Shown here in pieces: positions 53,004-62,931 of a stretch of DNA of 64,000 nt. The position numbers and the translations under genes were made by a program. The number at the start of each line of letters is the position of its first letter. The first letter of the stretch is position 1. The notes below the pieces were generated by a model. That model saw only the letters and a list, made by a program, of their open reading frames with translations, was not told the origin of the DNA and did no database searches. This DNA comes from Halococcus agarilyticus (lineage in GTDB: Archaea > Halobacteriota > Halobacteria > Halobacteriales > Halococcaceae), in assembly GCF_000334895.1 (NCBI RefSeq), contig NZ_BAFM01000006.1, positions 62,001 through 126,000 on the forward strand. Direction: 5' to 3'.

Positions 53004-53759
53004 TCAGTCGATCCGTTCGGCGAACCCGAAGCGCGGTTTCACGTCCTCGATCCGAACCTGAACCGTCTCACCTTCCCCTGCATCCGAAACGAACAGCGTG
53101 TACTCCTCGACTTTCGCGATCCCGTCACCCTCGTCGCCCGTGTCGGTGATCTCGACGGTCAGTTCGTCGCCGACGCCCACTGGCGCGGTCATCCGGCCCT
53201 TCCCCACGAGGAAGAGCTCGGAGGACTCGTCGCGCGAGGCGTCGGGGCGCACGGTTCTGACGTACTCGAATTCGTTCTCGATGTCGGCTTCGAGATCGTC
53301 GAGATCCCGTCCGTCGAAGACCTTCACGACGAGATCGCCGCCAGGCGCGAGAATCGCGCGCGCCACATCGAGCGCCTGGCGCGCGAGATGAACGGAACGA
53401 GCGTGATCGAGGTCGTACTCGCCGGTCATGTTCGGAGCCATGTCCGACAGAACGAGGTCCGCTTGCCCCACCCGCTCCCCGATCTCCGCCTGGGTGTCGT
53501 CCTCGGTGAGGTCCCCGCGAACCGTCTCGACGCCGTCGATCGATTCGATGCGCTGGCGGTCAACGCCTACCACGCGACCGTCGTCCGTGCGTTCGGCGGC
53601 GACCTGGAGCCATCCTCCGGGGGCGGCCCCGAGGTCGATCACGGTGTCGCCCGGGGCGATGAGGTCGGCGGTGTCGTCTAGCTGCTGGAGCTTGTACGCC
53701 GATCGCGAGCGGTAGCCCTGCTGTTTGGCCTTGTTGTAGTATTCGTCCCGACCCGACAT
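53004..53759 (-). CDS. rlmE: Ribosomal RNA 2'-O-methyltransferase RlmE with TRAM domain
   Basis: The product is 251 residues. The FtsJ/RlmE part has SRSAYKLQQLDD, SAM motif DLGAAPGGWLQVAAE, the catalytic SDMAPN and VVKVFDGRDL. A TRAM RNA-binding domain follows (VGVGDELTVEITDTGDEGDG to VEEYTLFVSDAG). The enzyme methylates 23S rRNA. The fused C-terminal TRAM domain is typical of haloarchaea. It diverges from pstS across a 218-base promoter region. Confidence 0.94.
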   Translation of the reverse strand: MSGRDEYYNKAKQQGYRSRSAYKLQQLDDTADLIAPGDTVIDLGAAPGGWLQVAAERTDDGRVVGVDRQRIESIDGVETVRGDLTEDDTQAEIGERVGQADLVLSDMAPNMTGEYDLDHARSVHLARQALDVARAILAPGGDLVVKVFDGRDLDDLEADIENEFEYVRTVRPDASRDESSELFLVGKGRMTAPVGVGDELTVEITDTGDEGDGIAKVEEYTLFVSDAGEGETVQVRIEDVKPRFGFAERID

Positions 53760-53926
53760 TGCTTGGCCGGCGTAGTTCGTGTGCGCGTAAACGCCCTTCG
53801 TTCAGCCGTCGTTCCGTTTCGGTCACGACCGATGCTATCGACAGCCACGGGCGGACGGCGACGTTTCACCGACTGTCCGGACCACGTCGTATCGATATAT
53901 AGCGGCCTGTCCTGCTCTGTGCTACA

Positions 53927-53942
53927 ATTTATATATATTAGC
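53927..53942 (+). promoter_or_regulatory. AT-rich promoter upstream of pstS
   Basis: ATTTATATATATTAGC is the most AT-rich stretch of the gap between rlmE and pstS. It lies about 40 bases before the pstS start at 53978, so a short leader is likely. This is the probable TATA region of the phosphate-transport operon. Confidence 0.55.
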
Positions 53943-53977
53943 AGCATCTATGTACTCATCGGCCTCGTTTTCACGTG

Positions 53978-55225
53978 ATGACGCGCAAAGCGACACGACG
54001 CCGCGTACTGATGGGGATCGGCACCGGGACCGCGATCGGGGTCGCTGGATGCACAGGCGGGTCGAACGGCGATGGAGGTGGAGACGGCAACAACGGCAGT
54101 AGCGGGGAAAGCGGTAGCAGTGGCGGCACTGCAAGCGGCGAGGATACCACGAGCGGGGGGCAGGGGAACAGCAGTGGCGGCAGCGCACAGCAGGCCAGCG
54201 GTCCGCTGACCGCCGACGGCTCTTCCACTGTGTACCCGATCACGAGCGACGGCGCGGCGGTCTGGAACTCGAACCCGCCCGCCGACGACGGCGAGTACTG
54301 GGGCTCGAACGACGAGGGGACCGCGCCCGGCTACGAGGCGCTCGGCAGCCCCGACATGCCGATGACGGAGTTCTTCGCGAACATCTACGGGCTCGACCCC
54401 TACCAGGTCAACGTCGGCCTCAGCCACTCGGGGACGGGCATCGAGAAGCTGATGAACGATCAGGTCGACATCGGTGACTCCAGCGCGCCCGTTCAGGACG
54501 AACTCCCCGAGCGCGAGAGCTACGAGAACTTCGTGGATCACGTCGTCGGCGTCGACGGGCAGCCGGTCATCGTCAGCCAGGCGATCTACGACGCGGGCGT
54601 GACGAAACTCACCGGCGAGCAGCTCCGTGGCATCTACACGGGCGAGATCACGAACTGGTCCGAGATCGACTCGTACTCCGGCGACGACAAGGAGATCCAG
54701 AACATCTGCCGGGCGGAGGGCTCGGGCACCGACACCGCGTTCCGGTCGAACTTCCTCGGCGATCCGAACGCCGAGATCGCCTGTTCGCAGCGGATCGGCC
54801 AGAACCAGCAGGTTCGCTCGACGGTGCTCAACGCCGACAACGCGGTCGCGTACATTGCACTCGCATTCACCGGCAACGGCGCACCGGCGGTCGCACTCGA
54901 ACTCGACGGCACCACCTACGAGCTCGGCAAGAACCTCGGCTCGAAGGACTACCCGCTCTCGCGCGACCTCCACTGCTACACGTGGCAGGACACCTCGAAG
55001 CAGGAGTCCGCGTTCATCAACATGCTGCTCACCGAGTTCGGCCAGCAGCAGTTCGTCGCGGCGAACGACTACTTCAAGCTGCCACCCAACCGCCGCGAGG
55101 AGGAGCGCAGCAAGCTCGCCGAACCCGAACAGGACATCGAGTACGGCGGCGGCAACGCCTCCTCGGGGAATGCTTCGTCCGGAACCACCATGGGTAGCAC
55201 CACCTCGGGCAGCTCGAGCAGCTGA
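53978..55225 (+). CDS. pstS: Phosphate-binding lipoprotein PstS
   Basis: The product is 415 residues. A Tat-type signal with RRRVLMGIG ends at lipobox GVAGC (Cys25); a Gly/Ser/Asn linker follows (to about 70). The binding domain has LTADGSSTVYPITSDGAAVW and later SGTGIEKLMNDQVDIGDSSA and AEGSGTDTAFRSNFL, the phosphate-contact loops. It captures phosphate outside the cell for PstCAB. It heads a four-gene unit; spacing to pstC is 63 bases. A GTG three bases before the ATG is an alternative start. Confidence 0.95.
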   Translation: MTRKATRRRVLMGIGTGTAIGVAGCTGGSNGDGGGDGNNGSSGESGSSGGTASGEDTTSGGQGNSSGGSAQQASGPLTADGSSTVYPITSDGAAVWNSNPPADDGEYWGSNDEGTAPGYEALGSPDMPMTEFFANIYGLDPYQVNVGLSHSGTGIEKLMNDQVDIGDSSAPVQDELPERESYENFVDHVVGVDGQPVIVSQAIYDAGVTKLTGEQLRGIYTGEITNWSEIDSYSGDDKEIQNICRAEGSGTDTAFRSNFLGDPNAEIACSQRIGQNQQVRSTVLNADNAVAYIALAFTGNGAPAVALELDGTTYELGKNLGSKDYPLSRDLHCYTWQDTSKQESAFINMLLTEFGQQQFVAANDYFKLPPNRREEERSKLAEPEQDIEYGGGNASSGNASSGTTMGSTTSGSSSS

Positions 55226-55288
55226 GGACGTCGGCCGGTCGACCGACCCTCACACACCGGAAATATCAGATGATACATCAACATTCAC

Positions 55289-56380
55289 ATGTCGACCATC
55301 CCTGAACGGTGGCTGCCGGGCAGCTCCGGTGACGGAACCACCGATACCGACCGGAGTGTCCTCATCGTCGGCGCGATCGGTGCGCTCTTGCTCGCGGGCG
55401 TCGCAGTCGGGTTCCTGGTCCAGTCCAGCCTGACCGCGGTGTTTCTGCTCGGCTTCCTCGTCGTGGTGGGGTTCGGATGGTACGCCCATCAGGCGGAAAC
55501 GGCGAAGGCGCTGACCTTCCTCGCGACGGCGTTCACGGTCGCCGTGATGGGACTCATCATCGTCTTTCTCTTCGGTGAGGCGTGGCCGGTGTTCGAGCTG
55601 ATGGGGCTCGATCTCGTCACGCGCGTCGATCCCGGCGAGACCGGGTTGTGGAGCACTGCCGACGCGGTGTACTCCCTGACACCGATGATCTGGGGCACGA
55701 TCGTGACGACGGTCCTCGCAATGGCCATCGCCGGGCCGCTCGGGATCGCGGGGGCGGTGTTCATCGCGGAGATCGCCCCCGGGTGGCTTCGGGATATCGT
55801 GAAACCGGGCGTCGAGATCCTCGCTGGAATCCCCTCGATCGTCTACGGCTGGCTCGGGTTCATCGTCATCAACGGCTACTTCAGCCGGTCGGACACGTTC
55901 GATCTCACCTCGAACGGAAGCCTGGTCGTCGCAGGAATGGTGATCGGGCTGATGGCGCTACCCACGGTGGTTTCGGTCGCCGAGGATGCGCTGACGAGTA
56001 TTCCCGAGTCGATGAAGAGCGGCTCGCTCGCGCTCGGTTCGACCGAGTGGCAGACCACGCTCGGCATCACGATCCCGGCGGCGTTCTCGGGCGTCTCGGC
56101 CGCCGTCCTGCTCGGCGTCGGCCGGGCGGTCGGCGAGACCATGGCCGCGACGGTGATCCTCGCGAACGTCACCGAGTTCCCCGGCCCGCTGTTCGACGCC
56201 TTCGACAACACCATCACGCTGACCAGCGTGATCGCCAACCAGTACGGCGTTGCCCAGGGACTCCACCTGAGTGCGCTGTTCGGCGCGGGCGTCGTGCTGT
56301 TCGTCACTGTGCTCTTCCTCTCGATCGGTTCGCAGTTGATCGAGGTGCGAATGGAGCGCAACCTCGGGGGGAACCGATGA
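55289..56380 (+). CDS. pstC: Phosphate ABC permease PstC
   Basis: The product is 363 residues with seven to eight membrane segments. It carries PstC marks: LGIAGAVFIAEIAPGWLRDI, VEILAGIPSIVYGWLGFIVI and RAVGETMAATVILANVTEFP. An extra N-terminal pair of segments precedes the core. It forms the channel with PstA. It overlaps pstA by four bases (ATGA). Confidence 0.94.
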   Translation: MSTIPERWLPGSSGDGTTDTDRSVLIVGAIGALLLAGVAVGFLVQSSLTAVFLLGFLVVVGFGWYAHQAETAKALTFLATAFTVAVMGLIIVFLFGEAWPVFELMGLDLVTRVDPGETGLWSTADAVYSLTPMIWGTIVTTVLAMAIAGPLGIAGAVFIAEIAPGWLRDIVKPGVEILAGIPSIVYGWLGFIVINGYFSRSDTFDLTSNGSLVVAGMVIGLMALPTVVSVAEDALTSIPESMKSGSLALGSTEWQTTLGITIPAAFSGVSAAVLLGVGRAVGETMAATVILANVTEFPGPLFDAFDNTITLTSVIANQYGVAQGLHLSALFGAGVVLFVTVLFLSIGSQLIEVRMERNLGGNR

Positions 56381-57945
56381 GCGACGCGTACGGAACTGAC
56401 TCGACGCTCGTCGAGGGCCGCTCGTCCATCTTCGAGCGCGCGAGCGCGCTCGCGGTCGGTCTCGGCTTCCTCGCCTTCCTGTTCTCGTGGACGGCGCTGT
56501 TCCGTATCACGCCACCGACGACCGAACTCCTCGGCCTCACCCTCTACGACCTCTTCGGGGCCGGCCTCGTCGTCGTGGGAGGGATCGTGCTCGGCCTCGG
56601 CGTCGCCTCGCGAACGGGCGTCGTCACGACGACGCCGAGCGACACCGGCGGACTCACCGCCGCGACCACGTTCGGTCTCACGGCACTGATCGCCACAGGA
56701 CTAGTCGTCTCGCAGACGCTCGGGCTGGGGACGGTCGCGTGGCTGCCGGCCGCGCTGGTCGCTGGAGCCGCAACGGCAGCCGCCGTAGTGGGCGCACGCG
56801 AGGACATCGGCGCGACGATTCCGGCGGGAATCATTGCCGTCGGCGTCGGCCTCGCCTTCCTCACGGACGTCATCGGTCCGGACTGGGTGTGGTCGCCGAC
56901 AGGGTTCGCGGCGTCGTTCCACGCGCCGGTTGTCGTGCCGTTGCTGACGATCTTCTGTAGCCTGCTCGCGGCGTGGCCGGCCGCGAAGGCGAGCGCGGGC
57001 TTCGGTAGCCGAGGACGACAGACCGGTGCGTACCTGCTGATCGGGATCAACACGTTCTCGATTCTCGCGATCCTCGTCTTACTGGTCGCGTTCGTCGCCA
57101 TACAGGGGCTGCCGAAACTCACCGACGGCCTCGAAATCGGTCTCGGCAGGTTCGCGTGGCCGTTCGTGACGAACGTCTCGCAGGGCATCTACGTCGATGT
57201 TCCGGGCGTGCTGCCCGCGATCCTCGGGACCGCGTGGCTCGTCGTCGGCGCAGTGCTCTTCGCGGTGCCGCTCGGTGTCGGTGCGGCGCTCTTTCTCACC
57301 GAGTACGCCGACGAGGGTGGGTTCACTCGGATCGTCGAGATCGCGACCAACGGCCTCTGGAGCACGCCGAGCATCGTCTTCGGGCTGTTCGGGTACGCCT
57401 TCCTCGTTCCGCGCTTCGGCAACACCACCTCGCTCTTTGCGGGGATGCTCGTGCTCGGGTTCATGCTGCTGCCGCTGGTGCTCATCACGAGCCGGGAGGC
57501 GATCATGAGCGTTCCCGACGAGTACCGCGACGCGAGCGCCGCGCTCGGGGTGAGTCAGTGGCAGACCATCCGTAGCGTCGTGTTGCCGGCGTCGGTGCCG
57601 GGCATCGTCACGGGCGTCATCCTCGGTGTCGGCCGGATCGCGGGCGAGACCGCACCGATCCTCGTCGTGATGGCGGGGTCGCCGTTCCCGAACTCCACGC
57701 CGAACGTGTTGGGTTCGTTCGCGTTCACCGCGACGCCGCCCTTTATCACCAACGACGCGTTGCTGACCTCGGCCAGCGCGCTGCCCTACCAGCTCTACGC
57801 GACGATCACTGCGGGTGTCGGCGCGACGGACGTCGAGGCGTTCGGGTGGGGGACGGCGTTGGTCCTGCTGCTCGTCGTGCTGTCGTTTTACGCCATCGGG
57901 ATCGCGACGCGGGCGTACTTCCGGAGGAAACTACGCTATGAGTGA
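56377..57945 (+). CDS. pstA: Phosphate ABC permease PstA with long N-terminal membrane extension
   Basis: The product is 522 residues, while bacterial PstA has about 290. The C-terminal core has [40 protein letters not shown] and [20 protein letters not shown]. The first 230 residues add about six hydrophobic segments of unknown role ([40 protein letters not shown]). The extension seems lineage-specific. It overlaps pstB by eight bases. Confidence 0.93.
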   Translation: MSDAYGTDSTLVEGRSSIFERASALAVGLGFLAFLFSWTALFRITPPTTELLGLTLYDLFGAGLVVVGGIVLGLGVASRTGVVTTTPSDTGGLTAATTFGLTALIATGLVVSQTLGLGTVAWLPAALVAGAATAAAVVGAREDIGATIPAGIIAVGVGLAFLTDVIGPDWVWSPTGFAASFHAPVVVPLLTIFCSLLAAWPAAKASAGFGSRGRQTGAYLLIGINTFSILAILVLLVAFVAIQGLPKLTDGLEIGLGRFAWPFVTNVSQGIYVDVPGVLPAILGTAWLVVGAVLFAVPLGVGAALFLTEYADEGGFTRIVEIATNGLWSTPSIVFGLFGYAFLVPRFGNTTSLFAGMLVLGFMLLPLVLITSREAIMSVPDEYRDASAALGVSQWQTIRSVVLPASVPGIVTGVILGVGRIAGETAPILVVMAGSPFPNSTPNVLGSFAFTATPPFITNDALLTSASALPYQLYATITAGVGATDVEAFGWGTALVLLLVVLSFYAIGIATRAYFRRKLRYE

Positions 57946-58918
57946 AACAGAGAACCAACCACGGACCGACACTACGACGACGGGCGAAACCGCCCGAACC
58001 GACCGGACTGACCGAAACCGAACGGACAGCACAGCGACGGACACGCGGCCATCGGGACAGCAAACGACGGCCGGTGAGACCGACGAGACGGTCCACGACG
58101 AGTGGGTCCAGTACGACTACGCTGGCGCGGCGAAGGTCACCACCACGGATCTCAACGTCCACTACGGCGACGACCACGCGATCGAGGACATCTCGGTCGA
58201 GATCCCCGAGCAGAGCGTCACCGCACTGATCGGGCCGTCGGGCTGCGGGAAGTCGACGTTCCTCCGGTGTCTGAATCGGATGAACGACCGAATCCGTGCC
58301 GCGACGATCGACGGTTCGGTCGCGGTCGACGGGGAGGAGATCTACCGCGACGGTGCAAACCTCGTCGAGTTGCGAAAGCGCGTCGGGATGGTGTTTCAGC
58401 AGCCGAACCCGTTCCCGAAATCGATCCGGGACAACGTCGTCTACGGTCCGCAAAAGCACGGCGAGATCAACACGAGCGTTCTCTCGCGATTGTTCGGCCG
58501 GGACACGAGCGGGAAAGAGGATGAACTCGTCGAGCGCTCGCTCCGGCAGGCGGCGATCTGGGACGAGGTGAAGGATCGGCTAGACGACAATGCGCTCGGG
58601 CTCTCTGGCGGCCAACAGCAGCGCCTCTGCATCGCCCGGTGTCTCGCGGTCGGCCCCGAAGTCATCCTGATGGACGAGCCCGCGAGCGCGCTCGATCCGA
58701 TCGCCACCGCGAAGATCGAGGACCTCATCGAGGACCTCGCCGAGGAGTACACGGTGGTGATCGTGACTCACAACATGCAGCAGGCCGCCCGCATCTCCGA
58801 TCAGACCGCCGTGTTCCTCACCGGCGGCGAACTCGTCGAGTACGGCGACACCGATCAGATCTTCGAGAACCCCGCAAGCCAGCGCGTCGAGGACTACATC
58901 ACCGGGAAGTTCGGCTGA
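57938..58918 (+). CDS. pstB: Phosphate ABC ATP-binding protein PstB
   Basis: The product is 326 residues. An N-terminal hydrophilic tail of about 65 residues rich in Thr, Asp and Arg precedes the ABC domain: Walker [10 protein letters not shown] (99-107), Q-loop FQQPNPFP, signature [14 protein letters not shown] and Walker [14 protein letters not shown]. It powers PstCA. No phoU follows; the next gene is pcn 66 bases away with its own TATA box, so the operon ends here. Confidence 0.95.
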   Translation: MSETENQPRTDTTTTGETARTDRTDRNRTDSTATDTRPSGQQTTAGETDETVHDEWVQYDYAGAAKVTTTDLNVHYGDDHAIEDISVEIPEQSVTALIGPSGCGKSTFLRCLNRMNDRIRAATIDGSVAVDGEEIYRDGANLVELRKRVGMVFQQPNPFPKSIRDNVVYGPQKHGEINTSVLSRLFGRDTSGKEDELVERSLRQAAIWDEVKDRLDDNALGLSGGQQQRLCIARCLAVGPEVILMDEPASALDPIATAKIEDLIEDLAEEYTVVIVTHNMQQAARISDQTAVFLTGGELVEYGDTDQIFENPASQRVEDYITGKFG

Positions 58919-58954
58919 GCACGACACTCGTCTCCGACCGTCGGAACGCGCATC

Positions 58955-58962
58955 TTTTATAA
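58955..58962 (+). promoter_or_regulatory. TATA box of pcn
   Basis: TTTTATAA lies 23 bases before the pcn ATG at 58985, right for a leaderless transcript. It separates pcn from the phosphate operon. Confidence 0.65.
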
Positions 58963-58984
58963 CCCGGCTGGTCGTACCGCGTCC

Positions 58985-59728
58985 ATGTTCAACGCCATCG
59001 TGAGCGCCGGGACGCTCGGGACGGCGCTCGATTCGGTGAGCGTCCTGGTCGAGGAGTGTAAGATCCATCTCAACGACGACGGGATCGCGGTTCGAGCGGT
59101 GGACCCCGCGAACGTCGGGATGGTCGACCTCACGCTCTCGGAAGCGGCCTTCGAGTCCTACGAGGCCGACGGTGGCGTGATCGGCGTCAACCTCTCGCGG
59201 CTCCAGGACATCGCCGGAATGGCCGGCTCCGACGACCTCGTGCATCTCGAACTCGACGAGGAGACCCGCAAGCTCCACATCTCGATCGACGGCCTCGAAT
59301 ACACGCTCGCGCTGATCGACCCCGACTCCATCCGCCAGGAACCCGACATCCCCGACCTCGACCTGCCCGCGACGATCGTGCTCGAAGGGCGGGACGTCAA
59401 CCGTGCGGTGACGGCCGCCGACATGGTGAGCGACCACATCGCGCTCGGTGTGAACGAAGAGGACGAGCAGTTCTACGTCGACGCCGAGGGCGACACCGAC
59501 GACGTCCACTTCGAGCTCGACCGCGACGACCTCATCGATCTCACCGTCGGCCCGGCGCACTCGCTGTACAGCCTCGACTACCTGAAGGACATGAACAAGG
59601 CGATCCCGAGCGACGCCGAGGTCACGCTCGATCTCGGCGAGGAGTTCCCCGTGAAGTTCCACTTCGACGTCGCCGAGGCCGAGGGCTCGGTCACGTTCAT
59701 GCTCGCGCCACGGATCCAGTCGGACTAG
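58985..59728 (+). CDS. pcn: DNA polymerase sliding clamp PCNA
   Basis: The product is 247 residues: [40 protein letters not shown] and the C-terminal [20 protein letters not shown] that follows the interdomain loop. It forms the trimeric ring that tethers polymerases and other partners. The rfcS loader subunit is in the same window at 11289. No intein is present. The surface is very acidic, as for haloarchaea. Confidence 0.98.
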   Translation: MFNAIVSAGTLGTALDSVSVLVEECKIHLNDDGIAVRAVDPANVGMVDLTLSEAAFESYEADGGVIGVNLSRLQDIAGMAGSDDLVHLELDEETRKLHISIDGLEYTLALIDPDSIRQEPDIPDLDLPATIVLEGRDVNRAVTAADMVSDHIALGVNEEDEQFYVDAEGDTDDVHFELDRDDLIDLTVGPAHSLYSLDYLKDMNKAIPSDAEVTLDLGEEFPVKFHFDVAEAEGSVTFMLAPRIQSD

Positions 59729-59886
59729 CCAGCTCCCACCTTTTTACTTCGGGGAATCGCGCGCTCGCTCTGCTCGCGCGCTCAACCCCTCGCAAAAATC
59801 TGGACCAAAAACTCCCGCTCGCTCCCTGCGGTCGCTCGCGGTGGGATTGCTTTCACTCCGCAACCGCCACGCATCCGCATCGCCGC
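59729..59886. other. Intergenic hairpin-rich region after pcn
   Basis: The 158-base gap between the convergent pcn and decarboxylase genes has inverted repeats, for example GCGCGCTCGCTCTGCTCGCG around 59758 and CCGCTCGCTCCCTGCGGTCG around 59815. It resembles the hairpin style of the other intergenic elements but lacks their core. It may serve as a two-sided terminator. Confidence 0.45.
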
Positions 59887-60522
59887 CTACTCCCGAACCA
59901 CGCGCGGCTGCGCCCGCTGCTCGGAAATTATGCCATCGCTCTCTGTGAGCACCGTTTCGCCGGCGACGACGCGCTCGCCCTTCCGTACGTCGAGGTCCGC
60001 GCGTTCGATCCTTTTGGGAAACACGATGTCGACCCGGCTCCCGAAGCTGATGTGGCCGATCCGGTCGCCGCGCGCGATCTCGTCGCCCGGTTCGACCGAC
60101 GGATGGATTCGTCGTGCGAACGCGCCAGCGATCTGGACGACCGCAAACTCGCCGCAGTCGATCTCGACGTTCTCGTTGCGGTCGGAGTCCTTCGAGAACG
60201 CCGGTCGATTCGCGCCCGGCGAGTGGCTTACCTCGCGCACCGTGCCCGCGAGCGGCGCACGGTTCACGTGGACGTCGGTGACGCCCATGTAGATCCCGAC
60301 GCGGAGCCGCCCGTCCTCCCGGCGCACGACCGACACCCGGCCGTCGGCGGGCGCGACGATCCCCGATGACGGCACTTGCCGCTCGGGATCGCGGTGGAAG
60401 ACGAGCACGAGACCGGCGAGCGCGAGCGCCGCCACGCCCGCAATGGGCGAGAGCAGGCCCGCGACTGGCGCGAGGACGAGCGCCGGCGCGGCGTACCGCC
60501 ACGCGTGGGACGCGATCCGCAT
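59887..60522 (-). CDS. asd: Phosphatidylserine/archaetidylserine decarboxylase-like, pyruvoyl enzyme
   Basis: The product is 211 residues. Two N-terminal hydrophobic segments are followed by VAPADGRVSVVRRED, YMGVTDVHVNRAPLAGTV and the cleavage site FGSRVDIVFP, where Gly161-Ser162 would self-cleave to a pyruvoyl group. It decarboxylates the head group of archaetidylserine to archaetidylethanolamine. In haloarchaea this enzyme is linked to the archaeosortase pathway that lipid-anchors surface proteins. No archaeosortase gene is visible here. Confidence 0.92.
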   Translation of the reverse strand: MRIASHAWRYAAPALVLAPVAGLLSPIAGVAALALAGLVLVFHRDPERQVPSSGIVAPADGRVSVVRREDGRLRVGIYMGVTDVHVNRAPLAGTVREVSHSPGANRPAFSKDSDRNENVEIDCGEFAVVQIAGAFARRIHPSVEPGDEIARGDRIGHISFGSRVDIVFPKRIERADLDVRKGERVVAGETVLTESDGIISEQRAQPRVVRE

Positions 60523-60661
60523 CGATACTCGCTATTTCCATCGGAAAGGAATGTCTTCCGGTCCGAGCGGGACCCCGCCGAACCATCCCACCTCCCTCCA
60601 CCATCGCACCCCATCCCATCGACCACCGCACTTATTGAACGCGCCGCGCAACGGACGACGG

Positions 60662-61774
60662 ATGGAACGCCGCCACGCCCGCTACCCGTTTCTCGACGCG
60701 GCCCGCGAGGCGGTCGAACGCGCCGACGTCGACCTGCTCGCCATCGCTCGCGACGAGGAGCGGGTGGTCGACCGCGCCACCGAACGTGTCGAGCGCGCTC
60801 TCACGGACGGGACGATCGGCGACCCCCGGCGGAGCACGCGCGTCGAACTCCTCTCGTATCCGCTCGCGCGCGTGCTCGTCTCGCTGGTCGACGAGCACGT
60901 CCTGATCCGAAAGTACGCCCGCGCCGAGGCCAGCGCCGCCCACGAACGCTTCGAGACGGCCGCCGCCGACGCGGAACTCAAGAGCACCCGCGACGACCGC
61001 GTGACCACGACCGAACTCCTCGCCGAGTTCGACCTCGCCCGCCACGTCCACGCCGTCAGCGGCACAGACTCCGTCGGTGATGGGGACGGAGCCGGGACCG
61101 GGGAGGACGCGTATCGGGTCGATGTCGGCGCGTATCTCGGTCTCGCCGCCGACATGTGGGGCGACGAATGGCGGCTGGTCAATCGCACGCTCGCCGAGGG
61201 CCGCGTCCCGATCACCCACACCGAACTCGGCGATCTCCTCGAAAAAGCGATCGAACGCCGGATCGCCGACGGCCTCCCGCTCACGGTGCCCGAATCGGTC
61301 GGCGACCTCCTCGAAGACGCCGAGGCCGGTATCCGGGAAACCCTCTCCGAGCTCGAACTCACCCGCGAGATCGACACCGTGGTGCCCGACCTCTTCCCAC
61401 CCTGTATGCGCGCACTCCTGGATTCGGTCCGGAAGGGCGAACACCTCGAACACCACTCGCGCTTCGCGATCACGGCGTTCCTGACTTCGATCGGGATGAC
61501 GACCGACGAGATCGTGGAGTTCTACTCGGTGAACCCGGGTTTCGGCGAGGAGATGACCCGCTACCAGACCGACCACATCCGCGGCGAGACCAGCCCCACG
61601 GAGTACTCGCCGCCGTCGTGTGCCACGATGCAGTCCTACGGCGACTGCGTCAACATGGACGACCGGTGTGAGACGATCTCACATCCGATGGCGTACTACG
61701 AGGGCGCGCTCGACGACGCCGACGACGACGAGATCGCCGACTGGCGCGAGACCGAAGCCGACGCCGACGCCTGA
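60662..61774 (+). CDS. priL: DNA primase large subunit PriL
   Basis: The product is 370 residues. It starts MERRHARYPFLDAAREAVER. The C-terminal domain carries four cysteines, in LFPPCMRALL, PSCATMQSYGDC and DDRCETISHP, that should bind a 4Fe-4S cluster as in archaeal and eukaryotic PriL. It works with PriS to make RNA/DNA primers. The length and cysteine pattern are normal. PCNA lies 1 kb upstream in the same direction. An insert with SGTDSVGDGDGAGTGEDAYR is a species-specific acidic loop. Confidence 0.95.
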   Translation: MERRHARYPFLDAAREAVERADVDLLAIARDEERVVDRATERVERALTDGTIGDPRRSTRVELLSYPLARVLVSLVDEHVLIRKYARAEASAAHERFETAAADAELKSTRDDRVTTTELLAEFDLARHVHAVSGTDSVGDGDGAGTGEDAYRVDVGAYLGLAADMWGDEWRLVNRTLAEGRVPITHTELGDLLEKAIERRIADGLPLTVPESVGDLLEDAEAGIRETLSELELTREIDTVVPDLFPPCMRALLDSVRKGEHLEHHSRFAITAFLTSIGMTTDEIVEFYSVNPGFGEEMTRYQTDHIRGETSPTEYSPPSCATMQSYGDCVNMDDRCETISHPMAYYEGALDDADDDEIADWRETEADADA

Positions 61775-61818
61775 CCGGCGAGCCGTGGCCACCGGTCGCC
61801 ACGCCGATCGAACCGTCT

Positions 61819-62007
61819 CTACTGCCTCGAGAGCCAGTAGCCAGTCGCCACCATCACCGCCACGAAGAACACGAGGCTCCCGACCAGCGCGAACCCACCC
61901 GCGCCCTCGAGGTTCGGGTACATCAGACCGACGGCCACGATCGCCACGAGAAACAGCACGACCGCAGTGGTAGAGACGGCAGCCTCGACGAACGTCTCCC
62001 GTTCCAT
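61819..62007 (-). CDS. Small two-helix membrane protein (62 aa)
   Basis: The product begins MERETFVEAAVSTTAVVLFL and has two hydrophobic segments, VVLFLVAIVAVGLMYPNL and ALVGSLVFFVAVMVATGYWL, ending in SRQ. It resembles a widespread haloarchaeal family of tiny membrane proteins (DUF7472-like) with no known role. It converges with priL and diverges from the SWIM gene. An upstream ATG at 62013 adds two residues. Confidence 0.7.
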   Translation of the reverse strand: MERETFVEAAVSTTAVVLFLVAIVAVGLMYPNLEGAGGFALVGSLVFFVAVMVATGYWLSRQ

Positions 62008-62135
62008 ACGCATGCTTTCGGCGGACGCGAGAAAAGCGCGTCGAAGTCGACGGGCGAGGGGTTTAGGATACTCCAACCCCTATTTCGTTTGTAGACGGAA
62101 CCAGCGATAGTGGCGATCAAACCGTCGACAGAACC

Positions 62136-62774
62136 ATGACACACACTCGAAACACACCCGTGTCACGAAAGCAGTCACTCGTTCCCGATCTCGATGGGAT
62201 GGCCGACCGGGCCGCCCGTGCGTGGCGCGAACGCATGGCAGTCGACCCGCTCGGCGGCGGGCGGTACGTCGTCGAGAGCACGAGCGATGCGACCTACGTC
62301 GTCTCGCTCCCCGGAAGCCGATGTTCGTGTCCCGACCACACCATCCGCAACGAGCGGTGCAAACACCTCCGACGGGTCGCGATCGAAGTCACCGAGGGCC
62401 GGGTCCCACCGCCCGGATTCCGCGCCGCCGACTGTCTCGCCTGCGGTCGTGAGACGTTCGTTCCCGACGCGATCCGGCTCCCACTCTGTCCTACCTGCGG
62501 GTTCGAACCCGGTGATCGGGTTCGTGACCGTGAGACCGGCGATCTGCTCACCGTGGTCGCCGTCGCCGATCGCCGGGCCGACGAGGTCGAGATCGAAGCG
62601 TTGGATGCGACCGTCGCGGCCCACCCATCGAACCGTGCCTACGATCCTGCCGAGCCGGTCGTCGAAGCCGTCTATCCGGGTAGCGAACAGCGGTACTCGT
62701 TCCCTCGATCGCGGCTCGTCCGGCGACCACGGGCCGCGAGCGCCGGTGACGCCTCACCCACCGCGACCGGGTGA
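62136..62774 (+). CDS. SWIM zinc-finger protein
   Basis: The product is 212 residues. A SWIM motif (CxCx(n)CxH) is seen in CSCPDHTIRNERCKHLRRV. Two more Cys pairs (CLACGRETF and LCPTCGFEPGDRV) form a second zinc site, followed by a small beta domain (DLLTVVAVADRRADEVEIEA). SWIM domains bind DNA or protein, and haloarchaeal copies appear with recombination and other unknown systems. No catalytic part is present. Function unknown. Confidence 0.85.
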   Translation: MTHTRNTPVSRKQSLVPDLDGMADRAARAWRERMAVDPLGGGRYVVESTSDATYVVSLPGSRCSCPDHTIRNERCKHLRRVAIEVTEGRVPPPGFRAADCLACGRETFVPDAIRLPLCPTCGFEPGDRVRDRETGDLLTVVAVADRRADEVEIEALDATVAAHPSNRAYDPAEPVVEAVYPGSEQRYSFPRSRLVRRPRAASAGDASPTATG

Positions 62775-62832
62775 GTCACCGACCCAAGCCACGGGTCCGA
62801 GCCGTTTTGCCGGTCGCGCTGCGAGCCATCAC

Positions 62833-62931
62833 ATGACCGACTCGTGGCAAGGGTTGTTCGATCGCGCGGACGACCACGACGTGACGCTCGACGCCCTCCA
62901 AGCCGTGCTTGCGGAGCGCCGGGATGGATGA
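62833..62931 (+). CDS. 32-residue acidic protein overlapping a PIN-like gene
   Basis: The tiny gene encodes MTDSWQGLFDRADDHDVTLD followed by ALQAVLAERRDG, a two-helix acidic peptide. Its end overlaps the PIN-like start by eight bases in another frame, so the two are translationally coupled. Size and arrangement recall antitoxin-toxin pairs, but the peptide is much shorter than usual antitoxins. Coding status rests on the overlap and acidic, haloarchaeal-like composition. Confidence 0.6.
   Translation: MTDSWQGLFDRADDHDVTLDALQAVLAERRDG

Noticed and set aside
62490-62530. tRNA-like GGTTCGAACCC sequence
   Set aside because: It lies in the SWIM gene at a Cys-x-x-Cys codon stretch, and no cloverleaf arms or anticodon can be formed around it.
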